Source: Lagopus muta (lineage: Eukaryota; Chordata; Aves; Galliformes; Phasianidae). Taken from it: DNA of 64,000 bases. The stretch covers positions 13,729,001-13,793,000 of the forward strand of contig NC_064437.1 of assembly GCF_023343835.1 (NCBI RefSeq), read 5' to 3'. A program made the position numbers and the translations under genes. The notes beneath the pieces are model-generated. The model was not told where the DNA came from. It worked only from the letters and a program-made list of their open reading frames with translations, and made no database searches. How positions within the stretch are numbered: position 1 is the stretch's first letter; each line of letters opens with the position of its first letter. Shown here in pieces: positions 50,832 through 64,000 of the stretch.

Positions 50832-52880
50832 CCATTAAGCCATTAGTTTCAGCAATTTCTTTTTCCAGTTTGCTCACACAGAAGCAGTGTTTTCATTATT
50901 CTTTTCCTTCTAATCACAGTTTCCTCAAGGATAATTATTTCATAAGGCGGAACCATCTCAATAGAGGATACTGCCCTGCAAAGGGCCTTGTTGCTGAAGG
51001 AGGAAGCAAGGTAATGTTAGGGATTCTTTTAGGTTTTAAATCTGAGTCTCTCAGTCAAGCAGCTAAGTAGAATATTCATCCCATACAAAATTTTTCATCT
51101 ACTGAGTTCAAATTGTTCTCTTGATTTGTTTTAAATGTTGTTTTTGGGGTTGCTACATAAACGTATTACAACTGTAATGAATTATAAATCATTAGCAGTT
51201 TTGTTAGGCTTTCAGTTAAGATGGGAAACTATTGAGAAATTCTAAATGGACAATTAAGATGAGGCACATATGTGCTCCTTCCTCATATTCCAGCATCCCA
51301 AAGATGGTGTCAAGCTGCATGAATCCATGAGCTAAGGCTGATGAGGTTAAAGCTGCACAGTAACTTGTGCTTTAGGACAGGCTGCTGCGTTCTGTTGAGC
51401 CCACATCATGAAGCAATCATTTCCCAAACTGGTCTTAAGCCATGCATCCCGAGAACCCTTCCTTAATGAGCACTGACTCCTGTCACCTCGCGGTGAGGTC
51501 ACCAAATGCCACTGGTTGGTGGCACTCAAGTAGCACAAAAATAAACTACAGCCAAGTAGGCACGCGATTCACATGCTGCTCTCATTGATATTTTCAGCAT
51601 TTGATCCAAATAGGAATTCAAAGACATTTTTGAGCATTTAATGTCAGAGGCTTCATTAGGAAACATTACTCAAAGGGAACTGATGAAACACAGTTACTGT
51701 CTTGTCTGGATTGGTTCTACATCTGGCAAACATGGATAATACACAGGACACAGCATGCACCTGTACAGTTTCAATGGAATTTGTACAAGAAAATAGAAGC
51801 ATTTCACCCAGAAACATCAGAGGTCACATTTTGTCTACATTAAATCTAGTGTATAATCAATTAACATTTATATGCCAGATATGTACGGAGTAATGCACAA
51901 AGTAAGGATTATTTTTGCCCCTAAGCCCTGTGAAAACTTCTATAATCCCCTACTATCTTCAGCCATGACTGACCTTGTATGCTGAAATCAGAGCACCTGT
52001 ATTTTTTGCAATGAGCAAGTCAGGCATCAAAACACTGCATGAAAGAATGTGGCAATCTCCTGCCTCGCAAAGAACCTCAACACACAAATCTTCACTTTGA
52101 TTTAGCCTGTTATAAGTTTTATTTAACACGTATATAGATTGCCTGCACTCAAAAAGAACATGTTTTTTTTTTTAATCTTGATAGCATTGCCTAAGATTGC
52201 CCAGTCTCTGCCATCATAAAACTCTTGGCAGTTCATTCAATGTAAAATTTGAACTCTAGGTTTAAATTACTTGCAAAAACAAAAGGGAAAACAACCGAGT
52301 GTTGCCACGTTCTCCTTTACTCTGTAAAGGGTCTTAACACAAAACAGGAGCTTGATGACGGTGACACAATGCTACAGAAGAGATTTTCTTGTCTAAAAAT
52401 AACAGTGACATAAAGCCCCCTCCCACTCTGATGTTCTGAACATGCTTTTCCTGAAAGAATCTGGAGGACTGGAAACTTGGGAGAATTCAATACTAGAAAA
52501 GAAAGTGCTTGTTTGCAATACCCTGTCTGTGCCATATGCCTAAATACACAGCCAAGCCAGAGCAACTACAGTGTAAAATGCTTAGCTTCCATGTATAGGA
52601 TCCTAAGAAGCACTAAAGGGAAGAGGGAAAGCTTACAAACACACACAAAATATCTTCAATATTCCTAAGCTAAAAACCTCACTAGAACGTACAATTTGCA
52701 ATGTTCTGCAGGTCACTATTCACTTCTATTCTGATTCATTGTTACTACTTGACCAGAAGTATCAAGAATATAATTGTTCTGCCAAGGCAACTTTCAAATG
52801 TAACATTTCTGTTGGCCGGACAGAAAAGTAACATCCTCCACAAGTCAAACTCTAAGGCTTTATGAAAAAGACAAAAATGG

Positions 52881-52917
52881 AACAAAAGAAAAAGAAAAAA
52901 AAAAAGAAAAAAAAAGA
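52881..52917. repeat. A-rich simple repeat
   Basis: A-runs of 3-11 broken by single G residues, inside the last ZNHIT6 intron. Confidence 0.8.
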
Positions 52918-54647
52918 TTGGAAAGACAGAGGTTTTTGTTTTTTGTTATTTTTTTTTAAGATTATATAATCCTGTTGAGATACTTATATTTTTAACATCC
53001 AGAGATGGTACTTTTGGAAAACAAATTATCGTACAGCAAATATTCGATATGGGTTGAAATGAGTGTGATATGACAACAGTTGTGAAAAATCTGGTTACTT
53101 TTGCCATTAGCTATCATGTCTTCCTGCCACAACCTGAACACCTCAACATGCGCTTGACTGTGATGGAATTTACAGAACGGTTACTAAAGCAAAATAAGAA
53201 AATTAATGCTTCCCAAAACCTGCGGTAGTTGCGAATATTCCCTGAATACCAGCTTTGGGGATGAGGGCTAAGTGAAGGATCCCTGCAGCAGAAGATGCAT
53301 CCTTGCACTGCACTGGGTCGAAGAGCTATCTGCATCTTCCCAGCTATCAGCTCACTCCCCTCACCCTTCTGCTCCGCATTCATACAGAACCACTCAGTCA
53401 CTCATTCACCACTTCTTGGTGCCTGTGCCCTTACACACACAACCCCTCCGCCAGCTCCAGAGGTGATAACGACAGCCACACAGGTCAGATTGAGTTTATG
53501 AGTCAATCAGTTCCAATTCCTTCCCAATATCTAAATCGCAGGCATAGGGCTGACTACCTTTTGGTAGCAAGGGACCTAGACCTAGAAACAATGGATAAAC
53601 CAAGGTACCTAGTTTCTGTGTATAGCAGTAAATCCATATGCAATGCTAGGGTGGACATCAGCAAATCAAGCTGCTTAGACAAGACTCCTGTCTCATTCCT
53701 TGGCACACTGTCTCACTCTCTCCTGCAGTTCATAGCACAAGAAATGTCCACGTGCAGTTTCTTGCACAGCAGATCTCTGCAACAGATCACTCAGTGAAAT
53801 CCAGCCAGAACTGCGAAGATCCATGGACATTTGATACCATGGTACAATTTCATTAGTCTCAGATGTATTCAGACTCATTATACACCTACAGATCTGTGAT
53901 TCAGTTGCTGCAGGGAAACAGTAACAGCCAACTGATTTTGAAGCTTTTCTGATAGGGTGACCCATCACTGAAAAGTATGTGATTGGATGGCTAAGTTGGC
54001 AACTAACTGGGACTCAAAGCTGAGACACAGACTCAGGGATAAATATGAAAATGAACTTCAAAACTAAAATACAAATTTCTGCTAGACCTGGATTGCCCAC
54101 TAAGCTAATTTCAACATCAAAGCTTTTCCTCAACTAAACACTTCACAAAATAACAGTGCTTTATCCTACCCAAGAAAGCTGCTTTGCCATTACCATTTCA
54201 ATAACTGTACTATAATTGAGGATTATTTGTCCAATTTTAGGAGTTACACTGGGAAATCACGATGATTCCCTTTTCTGGAGTAGGCTGACTTACAACTAAT
54301 CTTCCCCAGATCAACATTTTAGAAACAAACAACTCTGCTGAAATGCTATGCACAGAATTTAGCCTGCATTACCTTAGTGGCTAAAATTATACAAAAAGGG
54401 ATGAAGCACCAGTAAACAAACTTAGGACAAACACATACAAAACTGCTTACTGATGCAAGCCATCAACTTTAACATTTACGACAGAACATTTATAGCAGCT
54501 TTTTTATAGCAATCTTTTAGATTCCGAGGGAAATAAATACAAGACGTACAGTACATTCCTGGCATTAATAATGGGTGTATCCTTGATTATTGTTTATTCA
54601 ACTAAAATATCTAAGTATAGCATAACAGGAAATAAATATATGCTTAC

Positions 54648-54772
54648 CTTGGCCAAGAACCACCATGTCATTCTTCAATTTTTTCAAGACCACAAATAAC
54701 GTTGGGTACTCAATTATTACTTTGTTTTTCAAATTTTCTAGGAGGCTTCTACTGGCATCCAGTTCATTGTAC
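54648..54772 (-). CDS. ZNHIT6: ZNHIT6 penultimate coding exon
   Basis: ZNHIT6 (BCD1) is a nuclear HIT-zinc-finger protein required for assembly of box C/D snoRNPs with NUFIP and the R2TP/RUVBL machinery. This 125-nt exon encodes [20 protein letters not shown], then [18 protein letters not shown] and LGQ. It corresponds to the human RYYELD...[17 protein letters not shown]...NDMKVL region. It is flanked by TTATTTTTAAG acceptor and CAAG|GTAAGCA donor, enters and leaves in phase 1, and joins in frame to the tail exon. The zinc finger and central region are encoded by exons to the right of the window. The [10 protein letters not shown] core makes the assignment secure. Confidence 0.92.
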
Positions 54773-57700
54773 CTTAAAAATAACAGGAAAGTTTATTTTG
54801 GATTTTAATACTACCAAGAACATAACGTACACTTTCTAAAAAAAAAAAAGAACAAAAAAAGTTTTCTGGCAGTTCATAGGATTTTCAGATGATATCATGC
54901 TCAGAAGAACTATCTTATGACTCAAATCACATATTTGGGCTTATTATCCAACCACATTCATTTTATTTTTAAACCCTTCTAACACCTAAGAGCAAGAGGA
55001 AAATTGAAATCAAATTGCTCTACAGGCTAAGATATTTTCAGAGTTCTTAATGAATATCGTGTCCAAAATCAGGTTCTAAACTGAAACTAAGACTTACTGT
55101 TCTACTTGTTTTCCCTCTCAGTTACTCTTAGAATACGTTTAATACACGTGTGTGCTTCTCTTTTTTCATGCTTACTGGCTTTTTAACGCTACAGGTTTAA
55201 TTTATATGGTTAATAATATATCCTATGACGTTTGCTTATGAATTATCATTTAAGTTTTGGAAAGACAGAATAAAAAGCATACATGGTCTACCATTAAAGC
55301 AAAGGAACACCAGAAGAGCTCTGTTTTAGTAGAAGTAAGGCTTGTTTACCCAGGTAAGACAGCAATGACTGCCACTGGAGCACTCATTTCCAGCAGACGG
55401 TACAAAACCTCTGCTTGCAGCACCAACTGCAGGAAACCCCAGCAAAGAGCTGTGCATCTATGTGTGCTACAAGAGGCACATGACTCAGTTGCACAGCCCT
55501 GACCCACAGAAGAGCTCCTCTTCACCCTGAAGGGTGAAGCCAGTTTTAAATAGCCATATTAGTAAACATAGTAAAAAGTACACTGAACATCTTCTTGACA
55601 ATTACACCCTAGAAATGTAATATTCTCTCTCATCTCTGTAAGAGGAAACCTGGAATCTTGGGGAAAGCAAGCGCTATTTCAAAACCCTCTTTATAACAGA
55701 AACCCTGTTTCTTTCACTCGATGCAACCGCAGCATCCAACAAGTGCTCTGATATTACACTACAATCTGAGTTATGCAATTCTTTCCGTAATCAGGATTAT
55801 TCAATTACTATTAAGCTACTGTATCACTTAAAGCCAAAGGTAGTTCTGAACCAAAACACACTGAGGGCAATAAACTTCACATAGCTGCTCTGCCTTCTCT
55901 GATCATTTATGTATTATGCAGTTGGGCTTTCTTTTGTCATTCTACTCCCAAAGCAAAAACAAATAAACAATAAAGTCAATAAAAAAAATCTCACAAAAAA
56001 CATAAAAAACCAAAAACCACTGGATAGGTGAAGGGAATGTATCCTTCCTGATTTTCAGTAATGTGTGATAAAGACCTGTACATCAGAGGAATCAGTAGAC
56101 AATATTACTGAAGGCAAAACAGGATTTTAGTTCTCTGGATTTCAGAGAAACATAGTTTGAACAAAAACTATTTTTCTCTCAAATTCAACTTCAAATCATC
56201 ATGAAAATATTTGGTTTCATGTTTCTCTCAACCCAAAGAGATTAAGACCTGTTCTTAGAGAAACCCTTTAACAGGGATAAGAGTATACTGCATTTCTTAC
56301 TGAATGAATATATCCATAACTTATGGATTAATACACATGAGGAGAAATATATTTACTGCTTTATTTACAGTACTCTAAATGCAAAGTATGGCAATACCTT
56401 TCCTTTGGCAAGAACTTCAACACATTCTTTTCTGATTAAGCAAACATTTACCACTAAGAGGCTAAACTAATTCACATGCCACAATACACTTTCCATTATC
56501 TCATGTTTTAGACAAAACATCTTTAGCGTCCAGCTTGGCATAAGATAAAACATTTGTCCTTAGAACCATTTTATGATAGTAAATTATTAAAGCGTTAGAT
56601 CACTAAGTCAGAGCTTTATCTTTTTTGTTCTTAAAGTATATTTTATTGGTTGGCAATGGCAGAGAAAAAATCCACATGTTTAGTTCATAATCTGTGCTGC
56701 AAACTTCAGGGAGAATATAACAAAGAGCCTAGAGCTTCTTGTTCTCAGATTTACTAGTTTGTGTCTATTCTATCCAGAGACCCCAGTCCCTCCTTCCTTT
56801 ACACACAAACACACGCTGAGGTTTTATGCTAATCCACCTGTCAGCCACTTCCTTCACTGAGCACGTTTATGATCTTGAAAGAAAAATACCTGTCACTCAA
56901 TTCCAGTCAAACACAGGATGGTTCTGCTGAGCAAGACTGACTTTTCAGGTTCTCTCTGACAGACTTCATCACAGTGAAAACCTCCCCAATTTATCAAAGA
57001 ATTATAACAGTCGTACCACAGTTGGGTGAGCAGCACAAGCCTCTAGCCATGAGACCGCCTGTAATACAGCTTTTCCAGAAACTTGACCTCACCACTTCAA
57101 TTTTTTATTGTGAAAAGGTTAGACCTGCTTGGAGAAAAACCAAAAAGCACGAATCCTAAAACAGAAACAGAACAGCCTCTTACAAGTCACATACCACAAT
57201 GTGGTCAGGAGCCGAACACGCAGACCCTGGTGTCAGAACAGGGCCAAGGCCTCACCACAGACAGGGTGGGCAAGGCTGGCACAGTGTGATGAAAACTTGC
57301 GTCTGGCATTCTTGTTCTCACCATGTTTACCTGCTTGTCCTGTACCACTAGGACTGCCTAGTCTGCCAGTAAGAACCTACACCAGGCTGCAACTTGTTTC
57401 AGGCCCTTCAAGTTCAAACCTATGTGTGATGCATCACAAGCCTGAAGTGTAAATTTGGAAAGAACCAAGTAATACACACAGTTTTTTTTCTTAACTTGTG
57501 GTTACACATGCTGCTGCAGAGCATCTTTCCCATTCTGGCACTGAACACAGACTGCTGGCCCCCTCTGCCTCACTCAGCTTCCCAGTTCCTGCACTCAGAG
57601 AGACCTCTCTTTACCTCCTCCCTGGATCTTTGTCCCTGGTATTTACCTGCTACACGCTTCCTCTGCCCCTTCCACTCACTCCCTCAGTTTCTGTGTCCAA

Positions 57701-60700
57701 CTTACCTAATGTACTTTCCTGAATATTTTCCTGCCCTAAGCAAGGCTTTATGCCCTTGTCACAAAGTAGGGAAATGGCCTGAATTTTTTCTTCAGAAGAT
57801 TCCATTTATAAGGACCACAAAGAGACAATCTTGGCAGACAACAGCTTTTGGTTTTAGCTGGAATGAAGTAACAATAACGGCTTTTTAAAAGACAAAAATT
57901 AAACAAAAATTGCCTGCCAGCAGGCAGTTTAAAAGCCTACAAAAATTGAGACAACTGAGAAAATTTAACAAGATTCAGCAATCCTACATCTGTTCCCTTA
58001 GAATCTTTTGTGTTTCTTCTATGCATTGCTTTGCTACTTTTAACACATTGCTGAAGTGAATTGTGGCTCTGCACTTTTGCTAGCACCTGCAAACTTCTGT
58101 AAAGGGTAATTTCACTATCTGTAGCTATTCTACTACCTTCCAGGAATTCAAAAATTCAGCCTCCTAATCTGTCTCCCACACACAGGAATGCTATATTAGG
58201 TCACAGCGTCACAACAAACTCTCTCAAAGGGAGCCCTGGGCTATCATTCACTGGTGCAACTTGTCTCCACGAATTCAGACGGCAGGAAATTCCCTGCTGA
58301 TCAGGTTTTCCTGAATGTCATCTACAGGAACTTTGATTTTAATAATAGAGAAAAATCTGCAATCTGGAATTAAAGATAAATTGTAACCATGTTATTTCTT
58401 TAATTTAGTCTTCTAGCTACTGGAAAGAGAATAAAGAAGTTTTTTTTTTCCAGTCTAAATAATTACAAACATCAGTAAAATAGATGTTTGCATAACGATG
58501 TTCCTAACTTTCCTGAGAGAGATATCAGCTAAAACTTTTATTCACACTTTAAACAAAGATGATTTTTCTTCCTAGAATTGAGTAGAAACATCAAAATATT
58601 TCCTTTGCATAATTCAGATACAACAAATCATGTTTATCTACTTCAGGCCAAATCCTAAAAATCCACAATATTCTGCTAATTTATGAGAAGAACGAGCATT
58701 CCTCCCCCCCCTTCAATGTCCCCAGGCAAAGGAGGGCAGCATTTTCTATCTGCATTTGCCTAGAAGAGAGCAAAGACCGAGTACAGCTTTTAAAGGCTCT
58801 CCCAAGCACTCATTGTGAAGTGCTGTAGCATAGCAAAGATAATAGCTACCAGATGGACTTTCATTCCTAAGTGGTGAATAACCTCTTCGTGTGGTTATGA
58901 TTTGGTGAACATGGAAGTAGTGAAATGTACTCTTGAATTAGATATGAAAGGAAAGTTATATGGCAGAAAGTAAACATGACGTACTGAAATAAAGCAGACT
59001 TTTAATATTTAACTTTGTCACAACTCTGACATTCTAAAAATCTAGAACAGCATATTTTTTTTTTAGTCCATATGCATGGAAAAGGATTAGAAAATTCAGT
59101 AAGAAAAAGGACAGTCTTAAAAAAAAAAAAGAAGAGAAACAATAAAGAAAATTACTTGCAGTAATACTTCCTTTGTAACATAATTCTTAACAACAGCAGA
59201 ACAATGCAGAAGTCTCTACTTTGCCTGAACGCTAAGAGATGGGGAACAATCAAATTCAACGTAATATTTTAATAGAAAATTGTAATAGTGTTTACACTGA
59301 TATTTTAAAACCTCTAAGCTCTTCCTTTCACTCTTCTCTATGGTTTCCCTCCTAGTGGAGAATCTCCACAGTCAGCCTTACCCATGCACAGTTTAATCCA
59401 TACCAATACAGATAAGATGCCTGAACAATCCTTTTTCAAACCAGATCACCATTTTCAGCAACACCTCTATCACAGCACAGTAATTTTTTCTTCTTTTCAG
59501 AAAAAAGGAAATATTAGGACAAGAAGCAACCTGTTCTTACCAGCATTACCAGCCCACCTGTCCCGTTGGGAAGCAGCTGAAAAAGCATAGGAAGAAAAGC
59601 TGCCAGTACACCAAGTAAAGCATCACACCAAGAAAGCATCTCAGACTTCATCATCAACTCCTAACTACACCTATATACAGAGAATGCAAAAAGGCACATA
59701 ACAGAAAATATGACACTGTTCCTTTTCATTCCTATATTTTAACCATAGGCCGTCTGTACACACAAAAACCCTAGTAAGACAAGCTATAACAAACCAGTCT
59801 TCTCTCTTTTCTGGGTCACAAGAGGCCCTTATATTAGGCAAATGGAAGTACTTCTGAAAATTGAAGTGTAAACTTGGAGCAAAGTATCAAAATATTATAG
59901 AATACTCTTCTTATAAACATATTTCAGGGATTTACAATTTAGAAAAGATTAAAGGGACACTAATTGTCACCTCAATTATTGGGGACAATAATAGCTGTCC
60001 AGAAAGACTCATTGGTCTGTTCATTTTTACCCTATAAAATATACAAAAGAGTTAATGGAAAGAAGAGATAAGCAACATAAAAGTATGTTATTGTAGAAGC
60101 ACAAAGGCTATCCTTGTTTAAATCTCTCGAGAATGAGGCAATTGCATGAAGGAAAAAACACAGTAAAAGTTCTTCAGTGACAACCATGGAAAAATGTATC
60201 AATTGATGGCAAAAACCGTAAAGTAGATAAGGCATCTGTTACAACAATTTAGTGGACAGAGCATTAAGAGAGATGTGGCAAAAGGACTCAGGATACAAAA
60301 TAATCTAAAGATTAACTGAAGAGTAAACCTTCTTGAATTTTTTAGTTAAGGGAGAAAGTATAATAAAACAAACAGGAGGAAAATGTGAAGCTAACTAATG
60401 TCATTTTCTTGGATTCAGTAGAATTTGGTTCAAAGAACAGAGAAACTGTGATACTGAAATTTCAAGAAAGCAAATATTTTCCCCATCTCGTAAGACACAA
60501 TGACAAGAAAAAATAAAATCCAGCAGCAAGTAACCATACTATCATTTAAGTGCATCACAGCAACTGTCCTTTACAGAAACAGAAGTTTGCCAAGAAGCTG
60601 CACAAGCTGCTCAAAAGCTTATGGCTTATAAATCTAAGTTGTTTATGCAGATACACTGTAAAGAGGTATACCATGACTGCTTACGACTACACACGACTGA

Positions 60701-61021
60701 AATAAAGAACCAAACCAGCCTAATGAGCCAATGACAGCCAGAAGGCCTAAGGGGAAAATGAAATTTCACGAGGGAAAAGTTATTAGAAAGAGAATGAGTT
60801 GAATACCAACCATGAATTCCTCTAGTTTCAAGAAGTGCAAAGATTTTAGTGGCATCTCTAATATAAGCAAAAGCTGTGGGTGGTTCCCTAAAAATGCAGG
60901 GAAATCAAGTTAAGTGACTTGTACCATTAATAAAAAACTGGCATAATCATGGGGGAAAAGTGATTGTCACAGGCCTACTATAATTACAGTACTTGTTACA
61001 CAACCTCATGAGACAATATTG

Positions 61022-61103
61022 AAACAATTGTAGAGGTGGGGAGTTTACCAAGGGATAACAAAAAACAATTGTAGAGGTGGGGAGTTTACCAAGGGATAAC
61101 AAA
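61022..61103. repeat. Perfect 41-bp tandem duplication
   Basis: Two head-to-tail copies of a 41-bp unit (AAACAATTGTAGAGGTGGGG then AGTTTACCAAGGGATAAC and AAA) are identical over the unit, which points to a recent duplication. It lies in the ZNHIT6 intron. Confidence 0.95.
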
Positions 61104-61311
61104 GGATGCAATGAAAAATTCTTAATATACCAAGTTCAGAAAACAAATAGGTCAAGTCTCACTTGAAAGCTTAATGCAAGTCAGCAGTGCATTGACAAGA
61201 TTAACAGAAATACAGGGTGGTTAGAAGTGAGCCCTCATAAACTGGCAATAATTTTCTTCTTACGCTTGGGTGAATCTAATGAACCTCTACTTCAGAAACA
61301 GAAGTTGTTAC

Positions 61312-61359
61312 TTTTGGAATTCAGGAACCAAATTGTTTTGGAATTTAGGAACCAGATAG
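61312..61359. repeat. 24-bp imperfect tandem duplication
   Basis: Two adjacent 24-bp copies (TTTTGGAATTCAGGAACCAA followed by ATTG, and TTTTGGAATTTAGGAACCAG followed by ATAG) differ at three positions. The copy is older than the 41-bp duplication 210 bp away. Confidence 0.9.
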
Positions 61360-64000
61360 CAAATTCAAAGTTTTCAAATTTAGCTCATATGAAGATAGTC
61401 TGAATATCTCTAATGCTCTGGGCTAAATGGTGGATATATATCCAGAAATTGATACTTATTAGCATGGAAATCAAAGTGTGATAAGCCTTCCATTAAGGGG
61501 TTACTGATGCTTTACAAAGAAAAGGAAAAGCTCTGAAATAAAGAAAACAAATTATTTTCTTGGCAAACAAGCAGGAAGGTCAATTCCCTCCTTGGCGGGG
61601 TCGAAACAATCAGTCCTAGCTCATTTCCGTCAGGAAGAAGAAAAAACAGAGGGATTCCCCTTTGGCAGCATCATAAGGAAATAACAAGATCTCTCCTTTC
61701 CCACTGCAGCACAAAGAGGTTCCCCTTTACTACGCCTCTGTGAAAACACTGATGGCTAATGTGCCATTTTTCACAGTGCTGCAGCTTCCAAGTTCAGTCT
61801 ATCACTTCGGCTACTCTCAAACCCAAATGAATTTGTGTATTTCCTTCTAGAAGTGTTTTATTCCAATTTCCCCATGCTGCCTGGTGACCAAACTGAGAAA
61901 CTCAGCTAGCTGCAAGTCAGAGAATCACCTGCCTTTTCCTTCCATGAACAGCAATTAAACAGAATCTCTGAGGTGTATCCTCTGTATACTTCTGGAAAAT
62001 ACCAAACAGCAACCCAGATACGTATCACTGAGTTAAACCCTTCAGTACAACCTACGTTTCCTCCCTTCTACAATTCAATTTCAGCAACTCCCCAAGCCAA
62101 GGGGCAGCAGGGATGTTTCCAAACTGCAATCTTCTCTCAGACTCCTTCTTGCCTTTGAGTCTGCCTTACATGTGCATGCTAAACAGCACACAGACTGCGA
62201 TGAAAGCCTTTTTCATACTATCCTCATGTTACATATTACCACCGTACACTTAAGCTCATGTCTGCCCCCCAGAAGGGATGGAGGGCTGGAGCAAACTTCA
62301 AGAACTGCTCTGGAAACAGCCATTCCTAGACACACACTTACTTGGAGAGAGGAGAGAAAATCTGCCTACACATTCACTGGGTATGCCACTCTCTCTTATT
62401 CTATAAACCCAGTTATGATGCAGAAGAGGCTACTATGCACAGTTTTCCTTATATTTTAGGGTTTGGGGTCTGTCTACCTGATTTGCAAGCACGAAGGCTC
62501 TGCACATCTTTGAATCTGCCTGTGGTGCTTGCAGAACACTATCGGATGACTAGATAGGGCAAACTGCTGGGTGAAGCCAACACTGCCACTTTTATTGGTA
62601 TCTCATCCTCTACTCTTTACTTACACATTCTTCCTCTGTAAGTGGTCTGGATCTAACTTGCTGCAACACAGACTGCAGAATTTTGGAGCTGAGACTGTGA
62701 CTTCAAATAAATCTTTGTGCAACAGATGTCTCAGCCTGAGATTCTCTAGCTGGGACACTCCAAAAATCCTAATGCAATACCATTAATTATAAAACAGTTC
62801 ATCCAAAATAATTCAGCCTGTGTTACAAAACGCTGGATTGTTGCTTTAAAAAACAGGCACATACTGGTTCATAAAGGAATTCCTTTCAGGAAAAAAAAAA
62901 AAGAATGATTGCTCAAGATAGTAAGATGGACAAATTCTGATTTTGGAATCATCCCAAAAATCTTCTCAAAGGTCAAGTAATTGTAGTCAGACATCATAAA
63001 CATTTAGCTATGCATGCTACAGATTCAGATCATACATACTTTTTATAATCAGCAATGACTAGTTTTCTGCTTTCCTTTCATGTTGTGTAAGACAGGATTT
63101 GGGTTAAGAACGTAAGTAGATAGGAAAGAAAACTGACTACTTTTTACAGTAAAAGCTGCATATCCTGGAATCTCTTGCTCCTCATTGCTTTGGTCAGCAG
63201 AGAAACTGATGAAGAAGGAGCAAATGAGAAGTGATGCTGAAATGGCTGCAGTAACAAACCCAGGAAGGCTAGAAATGATCTACAAGAAAATGGAACAAAA
63301 GTATTCAGTAAGGAAAGCACCAGTTTTAATAAAAAATAAACCAAAACAAAAGCCAGCACTCTGGGAAAAAAACAGCAGCAAGCAATACACAGCAGCACTG
63401 TGTTTAAGAAACAGACTACAGACCTAATGCTGTTTCCCTTGAACAGTACAAAGTAGCCAGAGCCTAACTACAGTTGTGCAGTGAAGAATGACTATTGTAA
63501 GCTCCCTGCCTTTGTAAGGCTGGCAGAACTGCTTTTGTACCAGCTGCTGTGAGCCAGAGTAATGAATTCTACTGTCAATCTTCAGCTGGTGCAGGCTAAA
63601 GCCAGCTTGGGGTCTGTTCCAACTCATGCCAAGGCCAGCAGCTCAGCCAGGGATTTGTATCCCTAATTCCTGTCTCATGTATACCATGTACTAAATAAAT
63701 GGGAAGAGAAACTGCTTCCTAAGTAAGACTAAAGACTATCAAATCACCACACATTTTTCAACGCCTCCAGGAAATGCAGAGAAAAATAATGCTTGAGAAG
63801 CCCCAACCTCAGTATGTTTGTTCTGATAGATAAATCAAGTAGCATTTTTGAAATGATTTCTATTTATGATAAAAAGTTGATCCATGCACCACACTGATAG
63901 CACTGTGTTGTTTTTTTTTTTAAACAACCAAATCACGTGTGAAAAGCAGAAAGCAAAATCTATAAGCTCCACTGGTTTCACATGAAGTTATTCAGACACT

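Larger units (their letters stand above)
50795..54647 (-). other. ZNHIT6: ZNHIT6 last intron
   Basis: A 3.85-kb GT-AG intron (donor CAAG|GTAAGCA, acceptor CCCTCAG). It contains the (CAAA)n repeat near its 3' end and an A-rich tract at 52881-52917. No other exon is seen. Confidence 0.8.
54773..64000 (-). other. ZNHIT6: ZNHIT6 intron (3' part), runs off the window
   Basis: More than 9.2 kb upstream of the penultimate exon on the minus strand. I looked for a sequence encoding the expected preceding segment (ending near ...RLKAYIRSQ...ILMK in human) and for the HIT zinc finger and saw neither. It contains two short tandem duplications (61022-61103 and 61312-61359), several A/T homopolymers (58438-58450, 59055-59065, 59119-59131, 63910-63922) and a C8 run near 58704. 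Confidence 0.65.

Noticed and set aside
63185-63427. Lys/Gln-rich open frame near the right edge
   Set aside because: The basic composition follows from A-rich sequence. It lies inside a ZNHIT6 intron on the opposite strand and has no recognisable domain.

Overview
The window is vertebrate nuclear DNA, most likely from a bird and probably a galliform (chicken-like). The evidence is three copies of the avian LINE CR1 with typical 3' tails, and split genes with GT-AG introns. The one complete gene encodes a 375-residue CCN1 that agrees almost throughout with my recollection of chicken CEF-10. Species-level assignment is inference. There is no operon, CRISPR array, phage or other prokaryotic feature.

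Layout, left to right. (1) At 1-3560 lie the first coding exon (2643-2948, minus strand), promoter and CpG island of DDAH1. The rest of that gene runs off the left edge. (2) About 36 kb without a recognisable gene (3.5-38 kb) holds three CR1 copies, one old MIR-like SINE, simple repeats and a G-quadruplex motif. Cis-elements for CCN1 and DDAH1 would be expected here. (3) At 38.0-42.05 kb is a CpG island followed by the complete CCN1 (CYR61/CEF-10) gene on the plus strand. It has five exons, one per protein module, introns of 90-320 bp, a TATA box, serum-response-type and TEAD-type promoter motifs, and an AU-rich 3'UTR with AATAAA. (4) About 8.5 kb without a gene separates CCN1 from ZNHIT6. (5) From about 50.5 kb to the right edge is the 3' part of ZNHIT6 (BCD1) on the minus strand: the last coding exon (50709-50794), the preceding exon (54648-54772), and more than 9 kb of the next intron, in which I found no further exon.

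The order and orientation DDAH1(-), CCN1(+), ZNHIT6(-) match human 1p22, so this is a conserved syntenic block. DDAH1 and CCN1 are head-to-head; CCN1 and ZNHIT6 are tail-to-tail. The three genes do not form a pathway. DDAH1 clears asymmetric dimethylarginine, CCN1 is a secreted matricellular immediate-early protein, and ZNHIT6 assembles box C/D snoRNPs.

I found no new biological system. The most useful leads are regulatory: a perfect CArG box that coincides with the CCN1 TATA position, a cluster of CArG/MEF2/M-CAT/CRE motifs upstream, and a consensus splice donor in the CCN1 CpG island on the opposite strand, which could mark a distal DDAH1 first exon.
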